Below, in pieces: positions 1-7,785 of a stretch of 9,774 nucleotides of DNA. The stretch's first letter is position 1. Every line of letters begins with the position of its first letter. The position numbers and the translations under genes were made by a program. The stretch lies in contig CAJOQW010000146.1 of assembly GCA_905236955.1 (NCBI GenBank), positions 1 through 9,774 on the forward strand. The letters are read 5' to 3'. Source of the stretch: an uncultured Bacteroidales bacterium. GTDB taxonomy: Bacteria > Bacteroidota > Bacteroidia > Bacteroidales > UBA932. The notes under the pieces are model-generated. The model saw nothing but the letters and a program-made list of their open reading frames with translations, was not told the DNA's origin and ran no database searches.

Positions 1-1575
1 GGCATCCAGTTCACTTTCTCCCCTCGACCGGGCGAGATATCTGTAATGCTGCTCGAAGAAGGTCAGGCAGCTTTCTATCATGGGGAGATATCCACTTATG
101 TCGGCGCCGCAGTAGCGGTCGGTTTCCAGCACCATAAGGCAGAATTCGAGGGAGGTGTCCCAAAGATATTCCAGCCAGCGGTTGTCCTGCATTCCAGGGT
201 CCATGCCTTCCGGGCGCTTGGCACCGTATTCGGCCGGATTTGGAAGGCCGTAGTTTTCGAGCTGCTCGGTGAAACATGCTCCGGCATGACCCCAATATAC
301 CTTGCTCCGGAGTTCGGCGTTGCCGAGCGCCCTGCGGTAGAACTCGAACTGGGGGCGCATCATGTCCCAGTCGCCGCTCTTGAGCATGGGGAAATAGACG
401 AGCCTCTGGTTCTGGGCCGTCATCGTCCCCCCGCACCAGTTCCGGTAGTCGGGAGAGCAGGAGGTGGGACCCGTGGTCCTCACGAAGCGGCTGTCGAAGG
501 TGAAGAGCCCCCCGTTGAACTTCGTGGGCCAGTAACCTTTTGCATTGCAGCCGAGCATGTACCTGAACAGCTGATAGTTGCGGCCTATCTTCCAGGCTTC
601 GGAGCCGGGATGTGCACCGTCGATGACAATATAGCTGCGGCTCCAGTATGAGTGCCACCATTCCCTTGCGGCGGCCCTGTCGGCATGGTCGGATATGCCC
701 GCCCTGGTTTTTGCAAGATTCTCTTTCCATCCATCGGCTGAGCCTTGGATGCATGCTCCTGTAAAGACTATATTGTGGGCAGTCGCAGGGCCGCTCTCGT
801 AGTTCCATGCCTTATACGGGGTGTCTATATATTTTCCGGAAGAAGTCCCGGTGTAGCGCATGTCCCCGAAATCCACGATGCCGCCCCAGACCAGATTCCC
901 GACAGGGTTGTACATGCCGTCTTTGTAAGCCTCCAGGCCCTGCTCCTTCACGGTATAGTCGAAAATCGTTTCAGGGCCGTTATCGTGGCGGAAGGTGAGC
1001 GAGGTGGAATCGACCTCGAAGATGTCCGCGGTGAATTCCGCGTCCTTCGGCATCACCCATTTCCATGAAGTGGTGTTCTTCTCGTCGCCTATCGGGCGGT
1101 CTTCATAGCGCCAGGATTCATAGGACGCCTTTACGGAAGAGGGCTTTGCGGAATTGATATCTATATGGAATACGGGCTTTTCCACATCGGCCCATACTGT
1201 CAGCATGGTGCCGCCGCCGGATATTTCCACATGGCCGTCCCAGAGATGCAGCGTCTGGCGGAAATCCTTGCCACGGAAAGGATCCGGGTCAAGGTGCACC
1301 CGCAGCCTTCCGCCCTTGAGCAGGGCGTTGTTCCCGTCGAGCCAGGCGCCGTCCGAGAAATACAACAGCACATCGCCGTTTTCCACCCACACGTTGAGGC
1401 CCAGTTCGCCGCCCCCGCACGGCATCGAGGCATCTGGCCCGCTGCTCTCTCTGTCCCAGGTGATGTCGTACTGTGAGATGAGGGCTTTGGTATGGTTGTC
1501 GGCCATCGCGGCCTTGGGGCAGGCGGCCAGGAGGATGGCCGCCGCGGCGCTTGCTAGCATCTTTCTGTCTTTCAT
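1..1575 (-). CDS. DUF5703-type exported protein, putative glycan-active enzyme (3' end missing)
   Basis: This frame stays open for 525 codons from ATG 1575-1573 to the window edge, so the C-terminus is missing. The mature N-terminus contains SMPCGGGELGLNVWVE (residues 50-65), which I recognise as the hallmark of the DUF5703 N-terminal domain; family members usually read closer to SMPLGNGDIGLNVWVE. A beta-rich region follows to about residue 280. A helical part then begins, with WWHSYWSRSYIVIDG (306-320), WPTKFNGGLFTFD (349-361) and GACFTEQ (432-438). This order, a beta-sandwich followed by a helical barrel, resembles clan GH-L enzymes such as GH65 and GH95, but that is inference. Its reaction is unknown. 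The signal peptide is either a lipoprotein type (lipobox LAAC, Cys19) or a type I signal cut after AMA (residue 25). An in-frame ATG at 1590 would add MRFPE; I prefer 1575 because it gives a basic n-region directly before the hydrophobic stretch. It is the last visible gene of the fucosidase operon, 34 nt after the preceding stop codon. Confidence 0.85.
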   Translation of the reverse strand, partial: MKDRKMLASAAAAILLAACPKAAMADNHTKALISQYDITWDRESSGPDASMPCGGGELGLNVWVENGDVLLYFSDGAWLDGNNALLKGGRLRVHLDPDPFRGKDFRQTLHLWDGHVEISGGGTMLTVWADVEKPVFHIDINSAKPSSVKASYESWRYEDRPIGDEKNTTSWKWVMPKDAEFTADIFEVDSTSLTFRHDNGPETIFDYTVKEQGLEAYKDGMYNPVGNLVWGGIVDFGDMRYTGTSSGKYIDTPYKAWNYESGPATAHNIVFTGACIQGSADGWKENLAKTRAGISDHADRAAAREWWHSYWSRSYIVIDGAHPGSEAWKIGRNYQLFRYMLGCNAKGYWPTKFNGGLFTFDSRFVRTTGPTSCSPDYRNWCGGTMTAQNQRLVYFPMLKSGDWDMMRPQFEFYRRALGNAELRSKVYWGHAGACFTEQLENYGLPNPAEYGAKRPEGMDPGMQDNRWLEYLWDTSLEFCLMVLETDRYCGADISGYLPMIESCLTFFEQHYRYLARSRGESELDA

Positions 1576-1609
1576 TTCGGGAAATCGCATGTTTTCGTGT
1601 GCCAGGGCC

Positions 1610-2998
1610 CTAGAACTCTTCCACTACGGGTTTGCCCTCGAGCCAGGCGGCCATGTTGAGTACCAGGAGGTTCCAGTTCTGGAACCCTTTGTTGAGAACC
1701 GGCTCCCCATTCTCCGGAAGGTAATACTCGTGAAGGGCCCCGAAGCGTTCGAAGTCGCGTCCAAGCAGGACTATGGTCTTCCTGGCCAGATCACGGGCGT
1801 CTTCTTCATAGCCATACTTCAGCAATCCCCTGAAAACAAGGTAGTTGGCTATTATCCACACAGGGCCGTTCCATGAGGACGGATTACCGCTGGCTTTCAG
1901 GTTGTACATCTTCTCGAGAGGGGATAGGGTGCGCACTCCCGCAGGGCAGTTGAACGAACTTTCGTCGCGGTACTGGCGCTCCACCATCTCCTTTGCCTGC
2001 TCTTCCGAAGCTATCCCGGACCACAAGGCCAGGAATCCGCTCCATACACTGAAACGTTGTATGAGACAGTCGTAGTTGCGGGGGCCTCCCACGTGCAGGA
2101 AGAAATCCCCTTTGCGCATTCCAGTGCTGTCGAGGGCCGGCTTGTCAACAGGCCTCAGGTTCAGGTCCACGCTGTAGAAGAATCCGTCGCGCGGGTCCCA
2201 GCAGTGCTCCTGTACCGCAGCCTTCACCGAGGCGGCCTGGGAGCGGTACTGCCGGGCTATTTCCGGCATCCCGAGCTGCCCGGCGAGGTATTCCATTGCC
2301 AGTAACTCTTTGTACATAAGGCAGTTGAGGAAGATGCTCCCGGAACTTTCGTCCGGCCTGTAGAAAGTGCTCGGGTCGGTGTCCACCCCTATCGCTTCGT
2401 CGGTTTCCCAATACAGCAGGCCGGTGGCTTTGTGCCTGTGCCAGTTCATGTATTTGTCCTCGAAAGCCTGAAGGAAATGGAACTGCTCCCTGAGCCATTC
2501 GGCATCTCCTCCGCTTTGCATGGTGATGAATGCGGCATGTTGCGCCAGACATGGTTTGTGCATGTTGCTCTTCCATGGGTCGCGCCTCGAGAGCTGAACA
2601 TCCCTTGAGGGAGCGTCGCGCTCTATCCAAATGGGAATCCAGCCGTCCATCCCGCCGTAGCTCAATGAGTTGAGTACGCATCCCCGCTCGTAGTCGAGCG
2701 CTTTTTCCTTGTCTTTCTCCGAACCGTTCTCGAGCAGGATCTGCCGGAGGGCTACGTCGCACAGCCATGAGTCCCAATCCCAAAGTACGTCGTTGTACTG
2801 GGAACTGCCCGGGGTAAGGAAGGGATAGGCCATGGCCTGGCCCGCTTGGCGGTACATGCCTTCCTGGAGTTTGTAGATGTTTTCCCGGCAGATGCGGGTA
2901 TATTTCCGGACATTGGCCGGGGTGACTTCCGGCAAGCCTTCCGCGGCGTTCGCGGTGAAGGCGGTCAGCATTGTGGCAAACAGCAGTATCTTCTTCAT
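1610..2998 (-). CDS. Trehalase/GH63/MGH1-like glycoside hydrolase
   Basis: This 462-residue exported protein resembles the (alpha/alpha)6-barrel glycosidases grouped as GH37 trehalase, GH63 and mannosylglycerate-hydrolase-like (MGH1) families. Visible landmarks are WDWDSW (73-78), GVDTDPS (204-210), the glycine- and tryptophan-rich SSWNGPVWIIANYLV (374-388) and HEYYLPENGE (423-432). By analogy with GH37 and GH63, Asp206 and Glu424 are the likely general acid and base; this rests on motif position only. A signal peptide covers about residues 1-18 or 1-19 (MKKILLFATMLTAFTANAA). The protein is shorter than typical GH63 enzymes and looks like a single catalytic domain. Its ATG lies 3 nt after the fucosidase stop codon, so translation is probably coupled. 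The likely job is to hydrolyse an alpha-linked sugar from the imported glycan in the periplasm. The sugar (glucose, mannose or another) cannot be told, and true trehalase activity is unlikely in this setting. Confidence 0.8.
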   Translation of the reverse strand: MKKILLFATMLTAFTANAAEGLPEVTPANVRKYTRICRENIYKLQEGMYRQAGQAMAYPFLTPGSSQYNDVLWDWDSWLCDVALRQILLENGSEKDKEKALDYERGCVLNSLSYGGMDGWIPIWIERDAPSRDVQLSRRDPWKSNMHKPCLAQHAAFITMQSGGDAEWLREQFHFLQAFEDKYMNWHRHKATGLLYWETDEAIGVDTDPSTFYRPDESSGSIFLNCLMYKELLAMEYLAGQLGMPEIARQYRSQAASVKAAVQEHCWDPRDGFFYSVDLNLRPVDKPALDSTGMRKGDFFLHVGGPRNYDCLIQRFSVWSGFLALWSGIASEEQAKEMVERQYRDESSFNCPAGVRTLSPLEKMYNLKASGNPSSWNGPVWIIANYLVFRGLLKYGYEEDARDLARKTIVLLGRDFERFGALHEYYLPENGEPVLNKGFQNWNLLVLNMAAWLEGKPVVEEF

Positions 2999-3001
2999 AT
3001 C

Positions 3002-4501
3002 CTAAATTTCCTTGTCCAGTTCAACGGCAAGGATTGTGATGTCGCTCCCGTCTATGCCGAGACCGCTGAGGCGTACACGGGTGCCGCTTTGGGAGAAGCG
3101 TACCCGGCCATCGCCGCCGACTTTACGCACGTTCTTTACTTTCAGCCCTTTGCGCAACTGGGGTAGAGTGAATGAAGAGTATGCTGTGCCGGCCTGGAGC
3201 CAAACGTATATGACATTACCCTTGTGGCAGAAACCGTATTTTCCGTTGGCGGGCTGCCAGGGGCCTCCGACAGTGCCGTACACGGCTTCGGATCTTGCTG
3301 CAATCCATTCCCCGAGGGCGGAAAGGCGCTCGTTTATGGGTGCGGGGATACGACCGTGTCGGTCGGGTCCGAGGTTGATGCAGTAAACGATATTGCGCAT
3401 CATGCAGTCGGCGAAGATGCGCTTCATGTCCTCGAGCGGCATTACCAGTGAAGGGTCTTCCATGGACTTGGAATATCCCCATGCCGGATGCCGGAGGATG
3501 TCGGTCTGTCCCAGAGTAGGGGCGATGGCGAAACATTTTTCAACCACGCCGTCGCGGATGGGGCCTGTAACCTCGCCTACGCCCTCTTCGTTGCCGAAAT
3601 CCCCTATCCAACCGCAACGGCTGTTGGTCACGACATCCCTCTGGTACTTGCGCACCATGCCCATGAGTCCCAGGGCCCTGCCGTTTTCGTCTTTTTCAGT
3701 GAAATACGGGTTCACCGGCCACTCGTTTGAAGGATCCAGGTACATTCCCGGCTCCCAGAAGAAGGCGGCATCGGCGTCGTGCCTGGTCTGTCCCAGCCAT
3801 CCTCCGTCCCAGAAGATGAGGTCGATCTTTCCATATTCGGTGACAAGCTGCCGGGTGTTGGCATAGAGTTCTTCCTTGAGCAGGCGGGCGTTCTCCTTAT
3901 GGGACGGGTCTGTGGTGTAACCGAACTTGTTGCGCTTGCAGTCGGTGCCCGTCCAGTCGTAGTAGCCGGGATATCGCCAGTTGATAAGGGTTTTGTAGAG
4001 TCCGACACGAAGTCCGGCGGCCCGGCAGGCATCCACGAACTCGCGTGTGAAATCGCGGTTGAGGGTCTGCACCGAAGTGAAAGAGTTCATATACTTCGAG
4101 TCGAACAGGGCGTAACCGTCATGATGCTGCGAAGTGAAAGTTATATAGCATGCACCAAGACGCTTTGCCAGGGCCGTTATCTCACCAGCGTCGAAGTCGG
4201 CTGCGTCGAAATATTCTTCCCCTGCCTGGGGATAAGCGAGTTTGCGGTACTCTTCCGGAGGAATGCCTTTGTTCTCCATGAGCCATTCCCCGTATCCAGG
4301 GCCGGAGTACAGCCCCCAGTGCACGAACAGGCCGATTTTGCCGTCCGACATCCATCTGATGGTGCTGTCGGGCTGCATCGTGATTCCGTATTGGCTTGCG
4401 ATTTCGCGTTTAGGGAAGACGAATGGGTCGGTTTTGTCACGGGCGCCCAGCGGGGCGGTAGCAATCAAAACCAGGATGAAGCGGAGGATATGCTGTTTCA
4501 T
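3002..4501 (-). CDS. Alpha-L-fucosidase, glycoside hydrolase family GH29
   Basis: This 499-residue protein is a GH29 retaining alpha-L-fucosidase, which removes terminal alpha-L-fucose from glycans. The (beta/alpha)8 barrel starts with KIGLFVHWGLYSGPGYGEW (55-73). It continues with ACYITFTSQHHDGYALFDS (117-135), whose His-His-Asp-Gly is characteristic of the family. The nucleophile is expected at Asp232 in LIFWDGG (228-234). The segment GDFGNEEG (300-307) sits where many members have GDYxTPE; the acid/base residue cannot be assigned with certainty. NLGPDRHGRIP (376-386) and GEWIAARSEAVYGT (397-410) match the usual end of the catalytic domain, followed by a beta-sandwich of roughly 90 residues. 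The signal peptide ends near LGA (residue 20) and has no lipobox, so export to the periplasm is expected. It is the first gene of the minus-strand operon and diverges from the susC-like gene. Its presence is the main hint that the substrate carries fucose. Confidence 0.95.
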   Translation of the reverse strand: MKQHILRFILVLIATAPLGARDKTDPFVFPKREIASQYGITMQPDSTIRWMSDGKIGLFVHWGLYSGPGYGEWLMENKGIPPEEYRKLAYPQAGEEYFDAADFDAGEITALAKRLGACYITFTSQHHDGYALFDSKYMNSFTSVQTLNRDFTREFVDACRAAGLRVGLYKTLINWRYPGYYDWTGTDCKRNKFGYTTDPSHKENARLLKEELYANTRQLVTEYGKIDLIFWDGGWLGQTRHDADAAFFWEPGMYLDPSNEWPVNPYFTEKDENGRALGLMGMVRKYQRDVVTNSRCGWIGDFGNEEGVGEVTGPIRDGVVEKCFAIAPTLGQTDILRHPAWGYSKSMEDPSLVMPLEDMKRIFADCMMRNIVYCINLGPDRHGRIPAPINERLSALGEWIAARSEAVYGTVGGPWQPANGKYGFCHKGNVIYVWLQAGTAYSSFTLPQLRKGLKVKNVRKVGGDGRVRFSQSGTRVRLSGLGIDGSDITILAVELDKEI

Positions 4502-4505
4502 ATGC

Positions 4506-4513
4506 CAAATTTA
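4506..4513 (-). promoter_or_regulatory. Possible -7 element for the fucosidase operon
   Basis: On the minus strand this reads TAAATTTG, an exact match to the Bacteroides -7 consensus TAnnTTTG. It ends only 4 nt before the fucosidase ATG at 4501, so a transcript from it would be nearly leaderless. I see no TTTG at the expected -33 distance, so this may be a chance match and the real promoter may lie further upstream. Confidence 0.25.
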
Positions 4514-4540
4514 AGTAAAGATTTTCATTTTATGGGTATT

Positions 4541-4557
4541 GTCACCAAGGTGGTCAC
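4541..4557. promoter_or_regulatory. Candidate operator: short direct and inverted repeat
   Basis: The stretch GTCACCAAGGTGGTCAC contains GTCAC twice, 12 bp apart start to start, and an internal CACC/GGTG inverted repeat around AA. It lies in the divergent intergenic region, 18 nt upstream of the -33 element of the susC-like gene and about 40 nt upstream of the fucosidase start. That is a sensible place for an activator serving both operons, such as a hybrid two-component regulator. The repeat is short and no regulator gene is in the window, so the assignment is tentative. Confidence 0.3.
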
Positions 4558-4575
4558 GAGTTTTTGAAATCAATG

Positions 4576-4605
4576 TTTGTTTTTATTTATTTTTTTCTAT
4601 TTTTG
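4576..4605 (+). promoter_or_regulatory. Bacteroides-type promoter of the susCD-like operon
   Basis: A -33 element TTTG (4576-4579) and a -7 element TATTTTTG (4598-4605, matching TAnnTTTG) are separated by 18 nt. This is close to the usual Bacteroidota sigma-factor spacing of about 19-21. Transcription would begin near 4612, giving a 5' leader of about 75 nt. The surrounding DNA is very T-rich, which lowers certainty. Confidence 0.6.
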
Positions 4606-4663
4606 CATTTGCAATGAAAAGAAACAAAACGAAATCACATAATACCTACCAATCATCCTATTT

Positions 4664-4748
4664 TTATTAACCAAATCACAAGACACATGAACAAAATGTT
4701 ACAGCTCTTCAGAAGGGCTGCCGTTTCGTTGCTTCTGGTACTGGGCGC
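4664..4748 (+). repeat. Duplicated susC leader and signal-peptide segment, copy 1
   Basis: These 85 bases align without gaps to 9690-9774 with 9 mismatches by my hand alignment. The segment covers the last 23 nt of the 5' leader (AACCAAAT, then CAAGACAC just before the ATG) and the first 62 nt of the coding sequence. A run of 21 bases (4702-4722, equal to 9728-9748) is identical. Neither copy has a Shine-Dalgarno motif before its ATG. Confidence 0.85.
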
Positions 4749-7700
4749 AGTAGCAGTCCACGCCCAGAACGTGACGGTAAGCGGCACAATCACTGACGGA
4801 GCCACCGGAGAGGGAGTCTCCGGAGCCATCGTCCAGCTGCAGGGAAGCAACACGGTGTATGCGATGTCGAACCTCGACGGATCCTACTCCATCAACGTGC
4901 CCGCAGGCGGCATGCTCGATGTCACCTGCATGGGCTATGTGAGCCAGTCCGTCCCGGTGGGCGGCCGCAGCAGCATCAACATCATCCTCTCGGTGGACAC
5001 CGAGATGCTGGAAGAGACGGTAGTCGTGGGTTACGGTACCATGCGCAGGTCCGACCTTACGGGATCGTCGACCTCGCTGAAGACCGAGGACCTGGTCGCC
5101 GCGGTCGTTCCTAACCCGATCACCGCGCTTCAGGGCAAGTCCGCGGGCGTCGCGGTATTCACGAACAACAAGCCCGGCTCGTCACCGGGCATCCGCATCC
5201 GCGGAACGGGCACCATCACATCGAGCTCGGCTCCCCTTTACGTTGTGGACGGCTTCCCGCTGTCCGACGGCGACCTTAACGACATCCAGGCGTCGGACAT
5301 CGAGAGCATGGAGATCCTGAAGGACGCGTCCTCGACGGCGATCTATGGGTCGCGCGGCGCCAACGGCGTGGTGATGATCACGACGAGGCAGGGCCGCAAG
5401 GAGAGCAAGAACCTCACGGTGAACATCAACAACGGCATCCAGTTCCGCGACCGCCTGATGCACCTGCTGACGGGTCAGGAATACCTCGACTATTTCGGCG
5501 GCAGCGCCCCCGCTAACGGCGTGTGGACGGACTGGCAGAAGGAAGTCATCGCGCACCACGCGCTGACGCAGGACTACAACGTGGCGTTCGACGGCCACAG
5601 CGGCTCTACCAGCTACATGCTGTCGGGCGGCTACTTCAACCAGGACGGCCTTATCCTTGACCAGGGCTACAAGCGTTATTCGTTCCACAGCAACCTGACG
5701 CACAAGTTCAACAGCTGGCTCACCGTGGGTTCGAGCGTGCAGTTCACGAACGGCCACCAGGACAGGGGCGTGGACAACGCGCTGGGCGAGGTTGGCCGCA
5801 TGGGCTTCCCGAACCAGCCGGTGCGCAACCCTGACGGGAGCTACAACATCCTCACGGGCGCTGCGGTGTTCAACCCGGTGATGCAGGTGGAGGCGGTCAC
5901 GAGCTGGAACAACTCGAACCGTTTCCTTGGCAACTTCTACGGCGAGGCCCAGCTCCTGAAGCACCTCACCTACCGTCTCTCTTTCGGATACGACGTGCGC
6001 AACAACCGCGGCTACTCGTGGACCTCGTCGCAGTCTCCGGGGAACGTGGTAAAGAACTCCATCGGCTCGGGGTCTCACAGCTGGTCCAGGGCGACGAGCC
6101 GCGTGCTGGACAACATCCTGACGTACCAGAACCAGTGGGACGTCCACCGTTTCACGGCGACCGGTGTGTATTCTTACCAGGACTATGACTACCAGGACAC
6201 GTCCCTCGGCGCATCGAGCGACAACGACATCCTGCAGGTGTGGAGCATCGGAGGCAAGGAGCCGGATGTCTACAGCCACAGCAGCGACCGCTACGGGAAC
6301 AAGCTCATCTCGTTCACGGGGCGCGTGAACTACTCTTACGCTGACAAGTACATCCTCACGGCGACGGCTCGTTACGACGGTTCCTCGCGTTTCGGGAAGA
6401 ACAACAAGTGGGGCCTCTTCCCGTCGGTGGGCGTGGCGTGGCGTCCGACCCAGGAGGATTTCCTGCGCGACAGCGCCGTCATCACCGACCTCAAGATCCG
6501 CGGGAGCTGGGGTATAACCGGCAACCAGGAGATAGGCAACTACAAGTCCCTCTCGCGGCTTTCGACGAGCAGCGGCTACAGCTATAACGACGGTGTCAAT
6601 TACCTCGCGGGCTACGGTGAAACGCTTGGCAACTCGGACCTGAAGTGGGAGAAGACCACGCAAATCAACCTCGGCTTCGACCTTCAGCTGTGGAACAGGA
6701 TGAACGTCATCTTCGACTGGTACGACCGTACGACGAACGACCTGCTGTATGACGTACCCATCCCGTCGACGTCGGGCTTCACCAGTATGCTCAGCAACAT
6801 CGGCGTCGTGGGCAACCGGGGAATCGAGCTGACGCTGAGCGGCGACATCGTGCGCACGCGCGACCTCCTCATTGACGCGTCGGTCAACTTCACCACGAAC
6901 AACAACCGCGTGATGAAGCTCTACGGCGAAGGGGAGCACGAGGTGACGCGCCAGCAGGTGACTTCAGGCAATACCGGTATAGCCAATATCCTCGAGGTGG
7001 GTAAGCCGGTGAACGGCGTGTGGACCCGTCACTCCATGGGAGTCATCCACAACCAGAGCGAACTCGACGCCTACGTCAAGGACATGACCGATTTCTATGC
7101 CAAGATGAAGGCAGAGGGCAAGTATACGGGCGCTAACGCCGTACCGGCGTACGTTACGAGCGTGCAGCTCGGCGACGAGGTCTACGAGGACCTCAACGGC
7201 GACGGCTCCATCAACACGGACGACTATATCTGCATCGGCTCGACGGAGCCCAAGTACTACTACGGCCTGAATTTCAACGTTGCCTGGAAGGGCCTGACCT
7301 TCAGCGTCTATGGCCAGGGCGCCTGGGACTATGCGTCCATCATCGGTGATGAGGACCGCGCCTCCTCGGCTATCGGCCTGGGCTCCTACGCGAACACGGG
7401 CAACTACGTGTTCAACGCGGACAACGTGATAGCTGGCAACAACTACATCCCCACCACGGAGGGTTACCATGCGATGTGGAGCGAGAAGAACCCGAACGGC
7501 ACTACTGCGCGCCGCGGCTTCAACGGCTACCTGAGCCAGCGCTCGAACGGCGACTGGTGGTATTTCGTGCTGCGTAACGTACAGCTCGGCTACGATTTCT
7601 CCAACCTCATCAGGACCAAGGCAATCAAGGGCCTGGCAGTGAACCTGAACCTTCAGAACTTCTTCACGCTCACGACGGACAAGAACCGGGGTTACAACCC

Positions 7701-7767
7701 GGAGAACGGCGACGTCTCTAACCCGTGGGCGAAGACGGTCCTTCTCGGAGTAAGTGCCAAATTCTAA
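4687..7767 (+). CDS. SusC/RagA-type TonB-dependent outer-membrane transporter
   Basis: This 1026-residue protein is a SusC-type transporter that imports glycan fragments across the outer membrane using TonB energy, in complex with its SusD partner. A signal peptide ends at HAQ (about residue 27). Next come a carboxypeptidase-regulatory-like beta-sandwich (about 28-105), a TonB-box-like EETVVVGYG (109-117) and the plug domain (about 120-235). The plug carries IRIRGTGTI (169-177) and the SusC signature YGSRGANGVVMITTRQG (220-236). The beta-barrel fills the rest and ends in Phe, as expected for insertion by the BAM machinery. A calcium-loop-like DLNGDGSINTDD (835-846) occurs at a place common in this family. 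There is no N-terminal secretin/TonB (STN) signalling domain, so control through an anti-sigma factor is unlikely. Length is normal for the family. It is followed after 18 nt by the SusD-like gene. The transported glycan cannot be named from sequence. Confidence 0.95.
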   Translation: MNKMLQLFRRAAVSLLLVLGAVAVHAQNVTVSGTITDGATGEGVSGAIVQLQGSNTVYAMSNLDGSYSINVPAGGMLDVTCMGYVSQSVPVGGRSSINIILSVDTEMLEETVVVGYGTMRRSDLTGSSTSLKTEDLVAAVVPNPITALQGKSAGVAVFTNNKPGSSPGIRIRGTGTITSSSAPLYVVDGFPLSDGDLNDIQASDIESMEILKDASSTAIYGSRGANGVVMITTRQGRKESKNLTVNINNGIQFRDRLMHLLTGQEYLDYFGGSAPANGVWTDWQKEVIAHHALTQDYNVAFDGHSGSTSYMLSGGYFNQDGLILDQGYKRYSFHSNLTHKFNSWLTVGSSVQFTNGHQDRGVDNALGEVGRMGFPNQPVRNPDGSYNILTGAAVFNPVMQVEAVTSWNNSNRFLGNFYGEAQLLKHLTYRLSFGYDVRNNRGYSWTSSQSPGNVVKNSIGSGSHSWSRATSRVLDNILTYQNQWDVHRFTATGVYSYQDYDYQDTSLGASSDNDILQVWSIGGKEPDVYSHSSDRYGNKLISFTGRVNYSYADKYILTATARYDGSSRFGKNNKWGLFPSVGVAWRPTQEDFLRDSAVITDLKIRGSWGITGNQEIGNYKSLSRLSTSSGYSYNDGVNYLAGYGETLGNSDLKWEKTTQINLGFDLQLWNRMNVIFDWYDRTTNDLLYDVPIPSTSGFTSMLSNIGVVGNRGIELTLSGDIVRTRDLLIDASVNFTTNNNRVMKLYGEGEHEVTRQQVTSGNTGIANILEVGKPVNGVWTRHSMGVIHNQSELDAYVKDMTDFYAKMKAEGKYTGANAVPAYVTSVQLGDEVYEDLNGDGSINTDDYICIGSTEPKYYYGLNFNVAWKGLTFSVYGQGAWDYASIIGDEDRASSAIGLGSYANTGNYVFNADNVIAGNNYIPTTEGYHAMWSEKNPNGTTARRGFNGYLSQRSNGDWWYFVLRNVQLGYDFSNLIRTKAIKGLAVNLNLQNFFTLTTDKNRGYNPENGDVSNPWAKTVLLGVSAKF

Positions 7768-7770
7768 AAA

Positions 7771-7777
7771 AGAGGAG
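7771..7777 (+). promoter_or_regulatory. Shine-Dalgarno-like site of the SusD-like gene
   Basis: AGAGGAG lies 8 nt before ATG 7786, in the 18-nt gap after the transporter stop codon. It supports this start and contrasts with the two susC-type genes, which have no such motif. Confidence 0.65.
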
Positions 7778-7785
7778 AACAAACC

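Noticed and set aside
11..808. A 265-codon minus-strand open frame and overlapping plus-strand frames in the first 1.1 kb
   Set aside because: The DUF5703 frame is continuous through this region with recognisable motifs; the others are out-of-frame shadows rich in Arg and Pro.
1154..1876. A 240-codon plus-strand open frame
   Set aside because: It lies opposite the junction of two convincing minus-strand genes and encodes nothing recognisable.
5182..6939. A 585-codon minus-strand open frame inside the SusC-type gene
   Set aside because: Same cause: a composition-driven shadow of the transporter reading frame, with no domain or signal peptide.
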